From contig NZ_BQIP01000002.1 of NCBI RefSeq assembly GCF_021602585.1, positions 62,001 to 126,000 of the forward strand: DNA of 64,000 bases. The letters are read 5' to 3'. Below, one piece after another: positions 18,842-29,769 of the stretch; the first letter of the stretch is position 1; each line of letters opens with the position of its first letter. Source of the DNA: Pseudomonas faucium. GTDB taxonomy: Bacteria > Pseudomonadota > Gammaproteobacteria > Pseudomonadales > Pseudomonadaceae. The position numbers and the translations under genes are program-made. The notes beneath the pieces are model-generated. The model saw nothing but the letters and a program-made list of their open reading frames with translations, searched no databases and was not told where the DNA came from.

Positions 18842-19828
18842 ATGGCCAAGAACATCAATTCATCCCTGCCCGGCAACGCCCCGCCCGCAGCGGCGCAAAC
18901 CCTGCTCGCCCTGCTCCACGCCCAGGGCGAAGTCGCCCGCCTGAGCGAGCGCGAGCAGCTCTACAGTGCCCTGCTGGACAGCGTCAACGCCGTGCTCTGG
19001 GCGTTCGACTGGGAAACCCGCCAGGTGCTCTACGTCAGCCCCGCCTATGAACGCATCTTCGGCCGCCCGGCCAGCCTGGTGCTGGCCGACTACAACGAAT
19101 GGCGCGACAGCATCTACCCCGACGACCTCGAGTACGCCGAGCGCAGCCTGGCCCAGGTGCTGATTAAGGGCGCCGTGGAAGACCGCGAGTACCGCATCCT
19201 CAACGCCAGCGGCGAACTGCGCTGGCTGAGCGACAAGTGCTACATCAACCAGCAGCGCGAGGGTGACCGGGTGATCATCGTCGGCATCGCCGAGGACATC
19301 ACCGAAAAGAAGCAGCTCGAGGGCGAGCTGCAGCGCTTGGCCACCACCGATGTGCTGACCCAGAGCAGCAACCGCCGGCACTTCTTCGACTGCGCCCGCC
19401 AGGCCTTCGACAGCGCCCGCGAGGACGGCACGCCGTTGGCGTTCTTGCTGCTGGACATCGATGACTTCAAGCAGATCAACGACAACTACGGCCACCAGGA
19501 AGGCGACCAGGTGCTGCAGCGCATCGCCGACAGCGGCAAGGCCGTGCTGCGCCGCGGCGACCTGTTCGGGCGCATTGGTGGCGAAGAGTTCGCGGCGGTG
19601 TTCCCAGGCTGCAGTGCGCAGGTTGCCGAGCAGATTGCCGAGCGGCTGCAGCGGGAGATTCAGCGGCTGAGCTTCAGCCATGGCGAGCAGACGTATGGGG
19701 TGACGGTGAGCCAGGGGTTGACGGGGCTCAGCCATGAGGACGAAGCGCTGGACAGCCTGTTTGCCCGGGCCGACGCGGCGATGTACCGGGCCAAGCGGCA
19801 GGGCAAGAACCAGATCGTGCGGGGTTAG
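18842..19828 (+). CDS. PAS-GGDEF diguanylate cyclase
   Basis: 328 residues, soluble: N-terminal helical stretch, PAS domain (about 40-160, VLWAFDWETRQVLYVSPAYE), GGDEF domain (about 165-328). The active-site motif is GGEEF (246-250), a functional variant, and an RxxD inhibitory site (RRGD, 237-240) lies five residues before it, so product inhibition by c-di-GMP is expected. The ATG at 18842 is taken as the start because the PAS follows normally; the ribosome site is weak. The PAS ligand is unknown. Lies downstream of desA on the same strand. Confidence 0.87.
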   Translation: MAKNINSSLPGNAPPAAAQTLLALLHAQGEVARLSEREQLYSALLDSVNAVLWAFDWETRQVLYVSPAYERIFGRPASLVLADYNEWRDSIYPDDLEYAERSLAQVLIKGAVEDREYRILNASGELRWLSDKCYINQQREGDRVIIVGIAEDITEKKQLEGELQRLATTDVLTQSSNRRHFFDCARQAFDSAREDGTPLAFLLLDIDDFKQINDNYGHQEGDQVLQRIADSGKAVLRRGDLFGRIGGEEFAAVFPGCSAQVAEQIAERLQREIQRLSFSHGEQTYGVTVSQGLTGLSHEDEALDSLFARADAAMYRAKRQGKNQIVRG

Positions 19829-19831
19829 CGG

Positions 19832-19924
19832 GGGGCGCTATGCGCCCCGTTCGCGACACAAGGCCGCTCCTACAGGAGACCGTAGGAACGGCCTTGTGTC
19901 GCGAAAGGGCCGCGAAGCGGCCCC
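19832..19924. repeat. REP pair (class A, slightly diverged)
   Basis: Inverted copies of the class A unit (left arm from 19851, right arm ending near 19907) with one base change, GTAGGAACGG instead of GTAGGAGCGG. Located between the convergent diguanylate cyclase and HDOD genes. Confidence 0.82.
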
Positions 19925-19930
19925 AGGATC

Positions 19931-21208
19931 TCAAGTCGAAACAGTTTCGTCAGGCGCAGGCGGTTGTTCATCCCTGATTTCATCTCCCTGCCGTTCATCC
20001 ACAGGCGCCTGCACCTTGCGCAACCGGCTCAACTCCGGCAGCCCCACCTTGAGCAAGCGCGCCGTCTTGTTGCTGGCCACCTTCTCCAGCCCCTGCGCCG
20101 CCGGCAACCGCGCCAACTGCCCGGCCAGGTTCATCGCCAAAATCTCCCGCGAATACACCCCACCGCCCAGCTGGTAGATCGCCGCAATCAGCTCACGCAG
20201 GCTCAGCGGCAAGCGCCAGCGGGTGCGCAAGGCCGAGCCGAACGCCGCGCCGAAGTCATCCAGCGAGGCCTTGACCCGCGCCTCGTCCAGCTCGCCACCA
20301 GCCAATTGCCACTCCTGCAGGCAGCGCAACACCGCCAGGTCGCCCAGGCAATGCAACAGCCCGGCGCAGTAGCAGCGCTCTTCGTCCAGTTCGAGCATGC
20401 GCGCCAGCGAACGGGCGTACTCGGCGGTGTGCAGCGACAGGTTCCAGAAATGCGCAGCCTGCTGCGCCAGCAAGGGGTCGCTCAGGCGTGCGCTGCGCTT
20501 GAGGGTCAGGCCCAGGATGAGGTTCATGCTCTGGGTGCTGCCCAGCTTGTTCAGCGCCTGCATCAGGGTTTGCACCGGTGCGTCGCGGTGCAAGGCAGCG
20601 CTGTTGGCGGCGGCGATCAGCACGGCGGTCACTTGCGGGTCGCTGCGCACCTCTTCTTCCAGCACCTTGAGGTTCAAGCCCTGGGGGTTGAGCGCGCGCT
20701 GGATCGCCTGCTGCACATCGGCGAACAGCGGGCCGCCGTCGGCGCTGGCGCGGCGCTGCTCGAGAAAGGCCGGCAAGCTGGCACCGGGCTGCAGCGGTGG
20801 CACCGGGCAGGCGATTTCCTGGCCCACGGCCAGCAGCAGCTCCTCCAGGCGCTTGCGCAGGTTGTCCATGTTCAGCGGCTTGCTCAGGTAGGCCGTGGGG
20901 TGCAGGGGCAACGCCTCGCGCACGCTGGCACTGTCGCTGCGGCTGCTCATGAGGATGAACGGCAGGCCCGGCCCCTTGGCGCGCACCTTGCGCAAAAGGT
21001 CGAGGCCATCGATACCGGCCAACTCGCGGGCGGCAATGATCAGGTCGGGTTTGCTGGCCAGCGCCGTCAGCGCCTGGGCGCCATCGGCACACACCTGCAG
21101 GCGGGCGTCGCAGCGCACGCTCAGCAGCATTTCACGCAGCATGTCGCGTACCCAGGGGTCGCCCTCGGCGATCAGTACGCTAGGTGGTGTGGGGTCTGCA
21201 GCGTTCAT
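19931..21208 (-). CDS. Pseudo-receiver plus HDOD domain protein
   Basis: 425 residues. A receiver-like domain (about 9-125) is followed by an HDOD domain (about 150-350), a degenerate HD-type fold used as a signalling output in bacteria. The receiver looks non-phosphorylatable: the usual Asp in the DLIIAARELAGIDG segment is Ala, and the N-terminal acidic pair is reduced (IAEGD). The conserved Ser (LMSS) and Lys (LSKP) remain. The HDOD part shows AHFWNLSLHTAEYARSLA. The ATG at 21208 follows CAGGAG; a longer open frame is not needed. Function is unknown. Confidence 0.8.
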   Translation of the reverse strand: MNAADPTPPSVLIAEGDPWVRDMLREMLLSVRCDARLQVCADGAQALTALASKPDLIIAARELAGIDGLDLLRKVRAKGPGLPFILMSSRSDSASVREALPLHPTAYLSKPLNMDNLRKRLEELLLAVGQEIACPVPPLQPGASLPAFLEQRRASADGGPLFADVQQAIQRALNPQGLNLKVLEEEVRSDPQVTAVLIAAANSAALHRDAPVQTLMQALNKLGSTQSMNLILGLTLKRSARLSDPLLAQQAAHFWNLSLHTAEYARSLARMLELDEERCYCAGLLHCLGDLAVLRCLQEWQLAGGELDEARVKASLDDFGAAFGSALRTRWRLPLSLRELIAAIYQLGGGVYSREILAMNLAGQLARLPAAQGLEKVASNKTARLLKVGLPELSRLRKVQAPVDERQGDEIRDEQPPAPDETVST

Positions 21209-21300
21209 GGCCAACTCCTGATATCCCTGACACGCAATCCGTCGCAGCTTCCAAGGCAAGTCCTGCCATCACCTTAGCCTCACGGGCCTTTCTTGGGCAC

Positions 21301-21329
21301 AAAAAAAACCCGCCTAGGCGGGTTTTTTT
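21301..21329 (-). terminator. Rho-independent terminator of gabT, bidirectional
   Basis: Perfect palindrome CCCGCCTAGGCGGG (21309-21322) with eight A on the left and seven T on the right, so it works on both strands. It lies just after the gabT stop (minus strand). Confidence 0.9.
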
Positions 21330-21344
21330 ATGAAGCGCGTCACA

Positions 21345-22622
21345 TCAGGCGAGTTCAGCGAAGCACTCTTCGATGATGGCCAGGCCTTTGTCCAGCAGCG
21401 CGTCTTCGGCGGTCAGCGGAACCAGGATACGCAGGACGTTGCCGTAGGTGCCGCAGGACAGCAGGATCAGACCCTTGTCACGTGCCTTGGCAACCACTTG
21501 GGCGACGGCAGCAGCGTTCGGGGTGTGGGTGCCTTTTTCGAAGACTTCCACAGCGATCATCGAGCCCATGCCACGCACGTCGCCGATGATCGGGTGCTTT
21601 TCCTGGATCTGGCGCAGGCCAGCGGTCAGGCGCTCGCCAACAGCCTTGCTGCGGTCCAGCAGTTTCTCTTCCTCGAACACCTGGATGACGGCCAGGGCCG
21701 CGGCGCAGGCGATCGGCGAACCGGCGTAGGTGCCGCCCAGGCCGCCTGGAGCGATGGCGTCCATGTATTCGGCCTTGCCGCACACACCGGCCAGCGGGAA
21801 GCCGCCAGCGATGGATTTGGCGAAGGTGGTCAGGTCAGGCGCGACGCCCATCTGTTCCATGGCGAAGAAGGTACCGGTACGGCCGGCGCCAGTTTGTACT
21901 TCGTCGGCGATCAGCAGGATGCCGTGCTTGTCGCACAGCTCGCGCAGGCGCTTCATCAGCTCTTTCGGCGCTGGCAGGAAGCCGCCTTCGCCTTGTACTG
22001 GCTCGAGGATGATGGCGGCGATGTCGCGTGGCTCGGCGTCGTTCTTGAAGATGCGCTCGACCGAAGCGATGGCGTCGTCAACGCTGATACCGTGCAGTTC
22101 GCTCGGGAACAGGGCGCGGAAGATGCCGCCTGGCATCAGGCCCATGCCAGCGGAGTACGGCACGACCTTGCCGGTCAGGCCCAGGGTCATCATGGTACGG
22201 CCGTGGTAGCCGCCGGTGAAGGCGATCACGCCAGCGCGGCCAGTGGCGGCACGGGCGATCTTGACGGCGTTTTCAACGGCTTCGGAGCCGGAAGTCACCA
22301 GCAGGGTCTTCTTGTCGAAGTCGCCTGGAACCAGCTTGTTGATCTTCTCGCACAGCTCTACGTAGGGTTCGTAGGCCAGCACCTGGAAGCAGGTGTGGCT
22401 GACTTTGGTCAGCTGCTCTTGCACGGCTGCAACCACTTTCGGGTGCAGGTGGCCGGTGTTCAGTACTGCGATGCCGCCGGCGAAGTCGATCAGTTCGCGG
22501 CCTTCAACGTCGATCACGGTCGCGTTCTTCGCGGTGTCGACGAAGATCGGGTGGATCTGGCCAACGCCACGTGGGACGGCGGCTACACGACGTTGCATCA
22601 AGGATTCGTTGGTCTTGCTCAT
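21345..22622 (-). CDS. gabT: 4-aminobutyrate aminotransferase
   Basis: PLP enzyme converting GABA and 2-oxoglutarate to succinate semialdehyde and glutamate; the first step of the GABA shunt. The 425 residues match the length of GabT. The PLP lysine is in TTFAKSIAGGFPLAG (Lys269), with VTSGSEAVENAVK and ADEVQTGAGRTG as the other class III aminotransferase motifs. The ATG at 22622 follows GAGGGC at good spacing; the frame is open further but not used. gabD lies upstream on the same strand with a 177-base gap, so they form one operon or two close units. Confidence 0.95.
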   Translation of the reverse strand: MSKTNESLMQRRVAAVPRGVGQIHPIFVDTAKNATVIDVEGRELIDFAGGIAVLNTGHLHPKVVAAVQEQLTKVSHTCFQVLAYEPYVELCEKINKLVPGDFDKKTLLVTSGSEAVENAVKIARAATGRAGVIAFTGGYHGRTMMTLGLTGKVVPYSAGMGLMPGGIFRALFPSELHGISVDDAIASVERIFKNDAEPRDIAAIILEPVQGEGGFLPAPKELMKRLRELCDKHGILLIADEVQTGAGRTGTFFAMEQMGVAPDLTTFAKSIAGGFPLAGVCGKAEYMDAIAPGGLGGTYAGSPIACAAALAVIQVFEEEKLLDRSKAVGERLTAGLRQIQEKHPIIGDVRGMGSMIAVEVFEKGTHTPNAAAVAQVVAKARDKGLILLSCGTYGNVLRILVPLTAEDALLDKGLAIIEECFAELA

Positions 22623-22799
22623 AATGCCCTCATTTGCGCCGGTCAGCGGCGCTTTTACTCGGGGGTGGCTGGGTGTGCCTGTGATCAGTATTCGTTGATC
22701 GACTGTCACAGGTGCCCAGGCCACCAGGTACTGCATGTCAAAAAGGCCAGCGAGACGTCGCTCTCGCGCCCCGCTGGCAGAGGTAAAACCTTCAGTACA

Positions 22800-24242
22800 T
22801 CAGATGCTGATGCACAGGTACTTGATCTCGAGGTAGTCCTCGATACCGTACTTGGAACCTTCACGGCCCAGGCCCGAAGCCTTGATGCCGCCGAACGGCG
22901 CGACTTCGTTGGAGATCAGGCCGGTGTTGATGCCGACCATGCCGTATTCCAGGGCCTCGGCAACACGGAACACACGGCTCATGTCGCGGGCGTAGAAGTA
23001 CGAGGCCAGGCCGAATTCGGTGTCGTTGGACATGGCGATGACTTCGGCCTCGTCCTTGAAGCGGAACAGCGGCGCCAGTGGGCCGAAGGTTTCTTCCTTG
23101 GCCACAGCAGCCGACTTCGGCACGTCGACCAGGATGGTCGGCTCGAAGAAGTTGCCTTCGATGATCTTGCCGCCGGCCAGTACCTTGGCGCCTTTGGATA
23201 CGGCGTCGTCGATGTGTTCCTGGACCTTGGCGACAGCCTTGCCGTCGATCAGCGGGCCAGTGGTGGTGCCTTCTTCCAGGCCGTTACCGATCTTCAGCTT
23301 GCCAACAGCAGCGGCCAGCTTCTGGGCGAAGGCGTCGTAGACACCGTCCTGCACGTAGATACGGTTGGCGCAGACGCAGGTCTGGCCGTTGTTGCGGTAC
23401 TTGGAGATGATCGCGCCCTCGACCGCCTTGTCCAGGTCGGCGTCGTCGAACACGATGAACGGGGCGTTGCCACCCAGCTCCAGGGAAACCTTCTTGATGT
23501 CCTTGGCGCATTCTTCCATCAGCTGGCGACCGATTTCGGTCGAGCCGGTGAAGGACAGCTTGCGTACCAGGGAGTTGCCGGTCAGCTCGCCGCCGACTTC
23601 GCCAGCGCTGCCGGTTACCACGCTCAGCACGCCAGCCGGGATGCCGGCACGGTTGGCCAGCTCGACCAGGGCCAGGGCGGAGTACGGGGTCTGCGAGGCA
23701 GGCTTGAGCACCATGGTGCAACCGGCGGCCAGGGCCGGGCCGGCTTTACGGGTGATCATCGCGGCCGGGAAGTTCCACGGGGTGATGGCGGCGGTAACGC
23801 CGATCGGCTGCTTGATGACGATCAGGCGCTTGTCGGCCTGGTGGCCCGGGATGGTGTCGCCGTAGATGCGCTTGGCTTCTTCGGCGAACCACTCGATGAA
23901 CGAGGCAGCGTAGGCGATTTCGCCCTTGGCTTCGGCCAGTGGCTTGCCCTGCTCGGTGGTCATCAGGCGGGCCAGGTCTTCCTGGTTCTCGATCATCAGT
24001 TCGAACCAGCGACGCAGCTTGGCCGAACGCTCCTTGGCGGTCAGTGCACGCCAGGCCGGCAGGGCCTTGTCGGCGGCTTCGATGGCGCGGCGAGTTTCCG
24101 CGGTGCCCATCTTCGGCACGGTACCGATGACTTCACCGGTGGCCGGGTTGGTCACCTTGATGGTCTGGCCGCTGTCCGCATCCAGCCACTCACCGTTGAT
24201 GAAGGCTTGCTGGCGGAACAACTGAGCGTCTTTGAGCTGCAT
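22800..24242 (-). CDS. gabD: Succinate-semialdehyde dehydrogenase (NADP+)
   Basis: Aldehyde dehydrogenase oxidising succinate semialdehyde to succinate, after GabT. The 480 residues have the NAD(P)-binding segment (ITPWNFPAAMITRK), the Glu motif LELGGNAPFIVF and the catalytic Cys in NNGQTCVCANRI. ATG 24242 follows GGGAAG at normal spacing. Two inverted repeats lie upstream. The length and the paired gabT strongly support this assignment over other semialdehyde dehydrogenases. Confidence 0.95.
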   Translation of the reverse strand: MQLKDAQLFRQQAFINGEWLDADSGQTIKVTNPATGEVIGTVPKMGTAETRRAIEAADKALPAWRALTAKERSAKLRRWFELMIENQEDLARLMTTEQGKPLAEAKGEIAYAASFIEWFAEEAKRIYGDTIPGHQADKRLIVIKQPIGVTAAITPWNFPAAMITRKAGPALAAGCTMVLKPASQTPYSALALVELANRAGIPAGVLSVVTGSAGEVGGELTGNSLVRKLSFTGSTEIGRQLMEECAKDIKKVSLELGGNAPFIVFDDADLDKAVEGAIISKYRNNGQTCVCANRIYVQDGVYDAFAQKLAAAVGKLKIGNGLEEGTTTGPLIDGKAVAKVQEHIDDAVSKGAKVLAGGKIIEGNFFEPTILVDVPKSAAVAKEETFGPLAPLFRFKDEAEVIAMSNDTEFGLASYFYARDMSRVFRVAEALEYGMVGINTGLISNEVAPFGGIKASGLGREGSKYGIEDYLEIKYLCISI

Positions 24243-24296
24243 GTCGGCTTCCCGAATTGTTGAATTATTGAAAAGCGCCCAATACAGGGCATCGAG

Positions 24297-24314
24297 CGTT
24301 TGAAATCTCAAACG
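24297..24314. promoter_or_regulatory. Inverted repeat upstream of gabD, possible operator
   Basis: CGTTTGA-AATC-TCAAACG, perfect 7-base arms across 4 bases, about 55-72 bases before the gabD start. A second, looser repeat GTTC-N8-GAAC is at 24352-24367. Either could bind a regulator of the GABA genes; none is encoded next to them. Confidence 0.4.
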
Positions 24315-24413
24315 AATGCTAAGGGGATGCTGGGGTGTAGGACAATAGGCTGTTCGAAAAAAAGAACGAATGGTTGAACACCCGGAGGGGATTTCATGTT
24401 TTTTGTAGCAGCA

Positions 24414-24451
24414 ACTGGCCCTATCGCCGGCAAGCCGGCGATAGGGCCAGT
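24414..24451. repeat. REP element (class B), perfect 18-base inverted repeat
   Basis: ACTGGCCCTATCGCCGGC and its exact complement separated by AA. It lies between gabD and the convergently placed sulfotransferase region. The strictly perfect arms and lack of mismatches set it apart from the other class B units in the window. Confidence 0.88.
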
Positions 24452-24518
24452 ACAGGTTAGACGAATGAACTGAAGAAAATGTGAAAGGAGGACCGACGGC
24501 CCTCCCGAACAGAATGAC

Positions 24519-26195
24519 TCAGAACGCCTTGGCCAAGTCGATCACCAAAGCCCGGTAACCCACACTCCCCGGCTGGCGGCTATGCACCTTCAGCTCCACC
24601 AGCACCTCCTGGGTGCCGCGGCGCACTTCGTTGAGCACGGTGGTGGTGAGCTTCTCCGGCGTGAGGAAGTTCACCGAAGCCGAATAGATGAACTGGGTAT
24701 CGGTTTCCGGCCGGTAAGCCACCACCGAGGTCACCGGGCTGTACCACTCGTCGCCACGCTCCTTGCCGTACTCCCACAGCTGCTCGACCGTGCCCTTGGC
24801 CTCGTCGATCTTGTATTCCACCGCCCGGCTGTAGTTGCCGCTGAGCTTGGTCGGGGCAAAGTCGCGCCCCCAGCCATTGTCGAACACGGTCAGCGTGCCT
24901 TTGCCGGTCAACCAGGCGGTGTGCTGGGTCCAGGACCAGTCGAAGCCTTCGCTGGCAATCGGCTTGAGCACCTTGCCCTGCAAGCGCTGCGGCCAGCCTT
25001 GCGGCGAGGCCAGGATCCACTTCACCTGCTTGTCGCGGCCGATCTTCGCCACGCCCTGGTGGCGAGCTGAAACGATGATGCTGTCGTCATCGGCGTCGTA
25101 GTCGATGGCATTGACGTGCGCCCAGTTGCGCCCGGTGCCCACGCCCGGGGTGTCGCCGAACGGCAGGTCGCCTTCGGCCAGTTCGTTGGCCAGGCGGTCG
25201 TCCTGCTTGCGTACCCCCTCAGGCAGTTGCAACGCCGCCTTGCCCAGGGTTTCCAGCAGGTCCCCGCGGTAGGGGTCGAGGATCTGGTTCAGGTCCCAGA
25301 AGTCCAGCACATCACCCGCTTCATCGACCTCGATGATGTGGTCGCGGATCGAGCGCACGCGCTTGCCGTCCGGGCGGCGGTAGTCGCTGGTGCCGACGCG
25401 CAGCAGGTAGGTGCCGTTGGCAGTCTCGCGGATTTCGTGGGAGAAGTCGGCGAACTTGTCGGGCAGGGTCCGCTGCCAGATGCGCCGGCCGAGCAGGTCG
25501 AACTTGGAGTAGGTCTGGCCCTGGCCCCAGATCAGCTTGCCGTCGCGGGTCTGCTGGAAGCCCATGGTGCCGCCCAAGCCGTCGCGGCGGTTGGAGTCGT
25601 GGATCTGCTCGATGTCCAGGTACCAGCGCACGTCACCATTGCTGTCGGCGATCCAGTTGTTGCCCACCTGGTCCCACTCGGCGGCGCCGCCCAGGCCGTT
25701 CCACTTGAAGGCGCGCGCGCCGGGGATGTCACCTTGCAGGTGGTTGAACAGGTACAGGCGGTTTTCAAAGCCAGGGGCGACCTTGACCGGCTCCACTTCC
25801 GGCAACGCGGCCGTCTGCTTGGCCACCACCGGCAGGCGCACGGCAGGCGCGTAGATCTGGTAGCGCTGGCGGATGCGTTCGCCATCGAGCTTGTAGGTCA
25901 CTTCCACCTGGTTGACGTAGTCCGGGTACAGGCCGAACACCGGGATGCCGCCGTAGGTCCACAGCGAACGGTCGGACACCTCGTAGGCGATGTCGACACC
26001 GCGCTCGCCACGGCCCAGCACGCGCACGTGGGCCGAACTCAGGGCGCGCCCGCCGTCGCGGATGATCGCGGTCAGCGGCGCCAGGCGGTACGGGTTGACC
26101 AGCACATCGCCGAGCAGCGCGTCGTCATGCTCGGGCACCTTGGCCGTGAGGCAGGCGCCTTCAGGCAATACGGGGTTTTCGGTTTTGGCATTCAT
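24519..26195 (-). CDS. Arylsulfate sulfotransferase (AssT family)
   Basis: Moves sulfate from an aryl ester to a phenol acceptor (PAPS-independent). 558 residues. Family active-site residues line up by count with those I recall for E. coli AssT (His252, His356, Arg374, His436): His253 in SHEIRE, His360 in NWAHVN, Arg378/His379 in SARHQG, His425 in TQHTAW. Unlike E. coli AssT, no signal peptide is visible, and I see only one cysteine (Cys15), so the usual disulfide is absent; it may be cytoplasmic. The ATG follows AAAGGAGC. The gene is downstream of sftP, 18 bases apart, in one operon. In P. putida S-313 an arylsulfotransferase is known to help use aryl sulfate esters as sulfur sources; this is the probable role. 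Confidence 0.82.
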   Translation of the reverse strand: MNAKTENPVLPEGACLTAKVPEHDDALLGDVLVNPYRLAPLTAIIRDGGRALSSAHVRVLGRGERGVDIAYEVSDRSLWTYGGIPVFGLYPDYVNQVEVTYKLDGERIRQRYQIYAPAVRLPVVAKQTAALPEVEPVKVAPGFENRLYLFNHLQGDIPGARAFKWNGLGGAAEWDQVGNNWIADSNGDVRWYLDIEQIHDSNRRDGLGGTMGFQQTRDGKLIWGQGQTYSKFDLLGRRIWQRTLPDKFADFSHEIRETANGTYLLRVGTSDYRRPDGKRVRSIRDHIIEVDEAGDVLDFWDLNQILDPYRGDLLETLGKAALQLPEGVRKQDDRLANELAEGDLPFGDTPGVGTGRNWAHVNAIDYDADDDSIIVSARHQGVAKIGRDKQVKWILASPQGWPQRLQGKVLKPIASEGFDWSWTQHTAWLTGKGTLTVFDNGWGRDFAPTKLSGNYSRAVEYKIDEAKGTVEQLWEYGKERGDEWYSPVTSVVAYRPETDTQFIYSASVNFLTPEKLTTTVLNEVRRGTQEVLVELKVHSRQPGSVGYRALVIDLAKAF

Positions 26196-26213
26196 GGCAA
26201 AGCTCCTTTTTAC

Positions 26214-28553
<2,340 letters not shown>

Positions 28554-28657
28554 GCAAATGCTCCTTGAGGCATGGGCCCTGAGCGAGCATTTCCGTTGGC
28601 GGAACCGAATCGCGGTCAGTCGGGCTTATATTCTTTTAAGTGATATAAATATTTGTA

Positions 28658-28675
28658 ATTCATATTTTGTGGAAT
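28658..28675. promoter_or_regulatory. Possible SftR (LysR-type) site in the sftR-sftP divergent region
   Basis: ATTC-N10-GAAT in an AT-rich divergent promoter region of 193 bases between sftP and sftR. The ATTC/GAAT arms with dyad symmetry fit the general LysR pattern. The assignment rests only on symmetry and position. Confidence 0.35.
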
Positions 28676-28746
28676 AAGTAACACCCTTTATAAGGGGGCT
28701 CACCCTGTTCATCAATTGCATTCGACCGAAAGTTTCCATGTAGAAA

Positions 28747-29655
28747 ATGCATATCGACCTCCGCCAGCTCCGCCACTTCATCGCCCTTGTCGAGCACCGC
28801 AGTTTTGTCGCTGCGGCGGCTGCGGTGAACCTGTCGCAATCGGCTTTCAGCCGCAGCATCCAGACCCTGGAGCACAACGTTGGCTGCCGCCTGGTCGACC
28901 GCGCCAGCAAGGAGCTGTCGCCCACCCGCCAGGGCTTGCTGGTACTGGAGCATTCGCGGCGCCTGGTGCACGGGGCGCACAACCTGGTCAACGAGATCCA
29001 CCAGTTCAACGGCGCCACCACCGGCGTGGTGCGCTTCGGCTCCGGCCCTGCGCCAGCCGGCGGCCTGGTGCCGCGGGCCGTGGCGCGTTTCGTCGCCGAA
29101 TACCCGGCGGCGCGCACCTGCTTCCAGGTGGATAACTGGCAGGCCTTGAACCGCAAGCTGATGGCCGAAGAGATCGAGTTCTTCGTCGCCGACACGCGCC
29201 AGTTCGAGTCCGACCCGGACTACCGCGTGCACAAGCTGACAGCCCAGCGCTGGCACTTCTGCTGCCGCGCCGGCCACCCGCTGACCACGCGCAGCCAGGT
29301 CAATGCCCGGGACCTGTTCGATTACCCGCTGGCCACCACCTTCCGCCCGCCAAACATCCGCAAGGTGCTCAGCGACCTCAGCGGCCGGCAGGACTTTCTG
29401 CCGACGGTGGAATGCGAGCATGGCTATGCACTGCTGAATGTGGTGATGCACTCGGACACCATCGGCATCGCCTGCAGTGCCAACCTGCGGCCCTACCAGA
29501 CAGGGCTTGTGGCGCTTGAGTTGGCGGACCTGGCGCCGGAGCAGGAGGAGTCGTTCTACACCCGTTACGGGGTGGTGAGCCGGGTGGGGTATGGCTTGTC
29601 GCCGTTGGCGCAGGGGCTGGTCAGGCAACTGATTGCCTGTGATGGCGAGGGGTGA
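28747..29655 (+). CDS. sftR: LysR-type regulator (SftR-like)
   Basis: LysR-family transcription factor, 302 residues: winged HTH at about 5-64 (FVAAAAAVNLSQSAFSRSIQTLE) and a ligand-binding domain. In P. putida SftR controls genes for sulfate-ester use. The divergent layout with sftP is what one expects of an autoregulated LysR gene. The ribosome site upstream is poor, but the start begins the canonical N-terminus and is not in doubt. The symbol is inferred from the divergent sftP/arylsulfotransferase context. Confidence 0.78.
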   Translation: MHIDLRQLRHFIALVEHRSFVAAAAAVNLSQSAFSRSIQTLEHNVGCRLVDRASKELSPTRQGLLVLEHSRRLVHGAHNLVNEIHQFNGATTGVVRFGSGPAPAGGLVPRAVARFVAEYPAARTCFQVDNWQALNRKLMAEEIEFFVADTRQFESDPDYRVHKLTAQRWHFCCRAGHPLTTRSQVNARDLFDYPLATTFRPPNIRKVLSDLSGRQDFLPTVECEHGYALLNVVMHSDTIGIACSANLRPYQTGLVALELADLAPEQEESFYTRYGVVSRVGYGLSPLAQGLVRQLIACDGEG

Positions 29656-29660
29656 TGGGC

Positions 29661-29762
29661 GGGGGCTTTGCCCCCGTTTCGCGACACAAGGCCGCTCCTA
29701 CAGGAATACGCGATCCCCTGTAGGAGCGGCCTTGTGTCGCGAAAGGGCCGCAAAGCGGCCCC
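29661..29762. repeat. REP pair (class A)
   Basis: Facing class A units after sftR and before the convergent atsK stop, flanked by a GGGGGC...GCCCCC hairpin. Arms are nearly identical to those at 831-898. Confidence 0.85.
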
Positions 29763-29769
29763 AGCAATA

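Noticed and set aside
21330-24263. Plus-strand open frame of 977 codons over gabT and gabD
   Set aside because: Antisense to two clear enzymes with complete catalytic motifs; no ribosome site or recognisable protein.
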